Below, piece after piece: positions 12,995-13,611 of a stretch of DNA of 13,611 nucleotides. The stretch comes from an uncultured Sutterella sp. GTDB taxonomy: Bacteria; Pseudomonadota; Gammaproteobacteria; Burkholderiales; Burkholderiaceae_F. Numbering within the stretch: the stretch's first letter is position 1; every line of letters starts with the position of its first letter. The notes under the pieces are model-generated. The model saw only the letters and a program-made list of their open reading frames with translations, did no database searches and was not told the origin of the DNA. Location of the stretch: the NCBI GenBank assembly GCA_905202595.1, contig CAJKSP010000051.1:1-13611 (forward strand). The letters are read 5' to 3'. The position numbers were made by a program, and so were the translations under genes.

Positions 12995-13460
12995 TTGGGA
13001 TTTCTCTCAAGATTGAAAGTAAGACGCAGATCCAGCTGCTGACGCCGCTTGCGTCAAAGCGCGCAGCGCTATATAGAGGCCGATCAGCGTTCGGGCCCGC
13101 TCGAACCGCACGTCGGCTGAAGCAGGCGCCAAAGAGGGAGCAATTCTGCTTGAGAGAAAGTGCCTAGGCAATAAATCGTAACGATTTCCGGATGTTTTTC
13201 TTGACTCAATCGATATCAATCGTTTCTATTTACCGAACAACCATATAGTCGATTCCGATATACCGGAAACCGCATACAACGTCTATTGTTGCGGATCCTC
13301 GCTTGCGTGACTCAATCCAGCGCACAGGTTCAAGCGGAGTCAAGAGGCAGCTCTAATCGGATTTATGGAGACCCCCGCTTCGTTTGACGAATGCCTAGCA
13401 AGCGTTTTTTTAAGGCAGATGACGGCTTTGAAACTTCTGATTTGCGGGTTCTGAAAAAAT
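12995..13460. other. A+T-richer spacer upstream of dba
   Basis: About 465 bp lack a convincing gene. Base composition shifts towards A+T from roughly 13165 onward, unlike the rest of the window. The stretch holds two adjacent palindromes (13161-13187), a TCAATCG direct repeat 10 bp apart (13206-13212, 13216-13222), and TTCCG-N6-CGGAA (13253-13268). A weak minus-strand promoter for dba-dsbI could be TTGCCT (13166-13171), a 17-bp spacer, and CAGAAT (13143-13148). The shift could mark acquired DNA. Confidence 0.5.
13161..13187. promoter_or_regulatory. Two adjacent perfect palindromes, possible operators
   Basis: TGCCTAGGCA (13161-13170) and AAATCGTAACGATTT (13173-13187, a 7-1-7 repeat) are both perfect and only 2 nt apart. 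The first overlaps the weak -35 of a candidate dba-dsbI promoter on the minus strand. Their position suits a regulator of dba-dsbI or of the small plus-strand ORF. Confidence 0.4.
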
Positions 13461-13607
13461 ATGAAAGCGACCAAAACTTGGCGCGACATGCTCGGCGAAT
13501 CGCTCCAGGAACCGACCTTCCGCAAGGAATGGAAAGATGCCAACGCAGAACTTGCCGACCTCGACAAGAGACTTTTCCAGAACGCGCAGAAAAACGGCCG
13601 GGTGTGA
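13461..13607 (+). CDS. Short ORF resembling the N-terminal part of an XRE-type antitoxin
   Basis: A 48-aa peptide rich in charged residues and predicted helical. The segment LGESLQEPTFRKEWKDANAE (11-30) resembles the helical leader of HigA-like antitoxins, in which a (D/E)P.FR.E(W/Y) motif precedes the helix-turn-helix domain. Here the frame stops after KNGRV, just where the DNA-binding domain should begin. So it is either a truncated or frameshifted remnant or an unrelated small protein. No Shine-Dalgarno is visible before the ATG and no toxin gene precedes it. The window ends 4 nt after the stop, so a continuation in another frame cannot be judged. Confidence 0.4.
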   Translation: MKATKTWRDMLGESLQEPTFRKEWKDANAELADLDKRLFQNAQKNGRV

Positions 13608-13611
13608 CCGC

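Noticed and set aside
10502..13042. Plus-strand open frame of 846 codons across marR, dsbI and dba
   Set aside because: All three minus-strand genes happen to share one codon phase (stop positions 10508, 11270, 12827 are equal modulo 3), so the plus frame is their codon-aligned antisense. It stays open because TTA, CTA and TCA are rare sense codons here. Its translation is Ala/Arg/Glu/His-rich with no domain.
1..13611. CRISPR array, insertion sequence or tRNA gene
   Set aside because: No regularly spaced long repeats, no transposase-like frame with terminal inverted repeats and no cloverleaf were found on either strand by eye.

Overview
The window looks like chromosome from a host-associated betaproteobacterium, most likely of the Sutterellaceae (Sutterella/Parasutterella type). 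The evidence is a G+C-rich sequence with strong GC bias at third codon positions, a Porin_4-type porin, a periplasmic receptor of the Bug/TctC family, a Tat-exported flavin reductase-like enzyme, and a DsbI thiol oxidase with a C-terminal beta-propeller. The taxon is inferred from gene content only; there is no rRNA or other marker gene here.

Positions 1-4980 are an iron block. A porin on the minus strand is divergent from a feoA-feoA-feoB ferrous-iron uptake operon on the plus strand. The roughly 400 bp between them hold three Fur-box-like sites. Two of these share an unusual core palindrome (AACGAGAA-N3-TTCTCGTT), one on each promoter, so the porin is probably controlled by iron together with Feo. 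The operon ends in a 12-bp GC hairpin followed by a good intrinsic terminator.

Positions 5090-8045 are a respiratory/uptake pair. A Tat-exported FAD_binding_2 oxidoreductase on the minus strand faces away from an orphan Bug-type solute receptor on the plus strand. The oxidoreductase lacks the catalytic motifs of true fumarate reductases. No membrane transporter subunits and no cytochrome partner are in the window.

Positions 8100-9880 hold a small lipoprotein, a cytosolic protein I do not recognise, and the nucleoid protein HU on the minus strand. A bidirectional terminator separates the last two. An imperfect 67-nt inverted-repeat element lies between the first two.

Positions 9880-10507 have no convincing gene. 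They carry a perfect 15-bp palindrome, short AAGCGGC repeats and a marR terminator.

Positions 10508-12994 are, in transcription order on the minus strand, dba, dsbI and marR. Dba is a 55-aa two-helix membrane peptide. It is separated from dsbI by one in-frame stop codon and 15 nt holding the dsbI Shine-Dalgarno. A dba-dsbI pair is known from Campylobacter; finding it here in a betaproteobacterium-like setting is the most distinctive item in the window. The MarR regulator appears to be leaderless.

The last 600 bases are more A+T-rich and palindrome-rich. They end with a 48-codon ORF that resembles the N-terminal part of an XRE-type antitoxin and stops where the helix-turn-helix should start.
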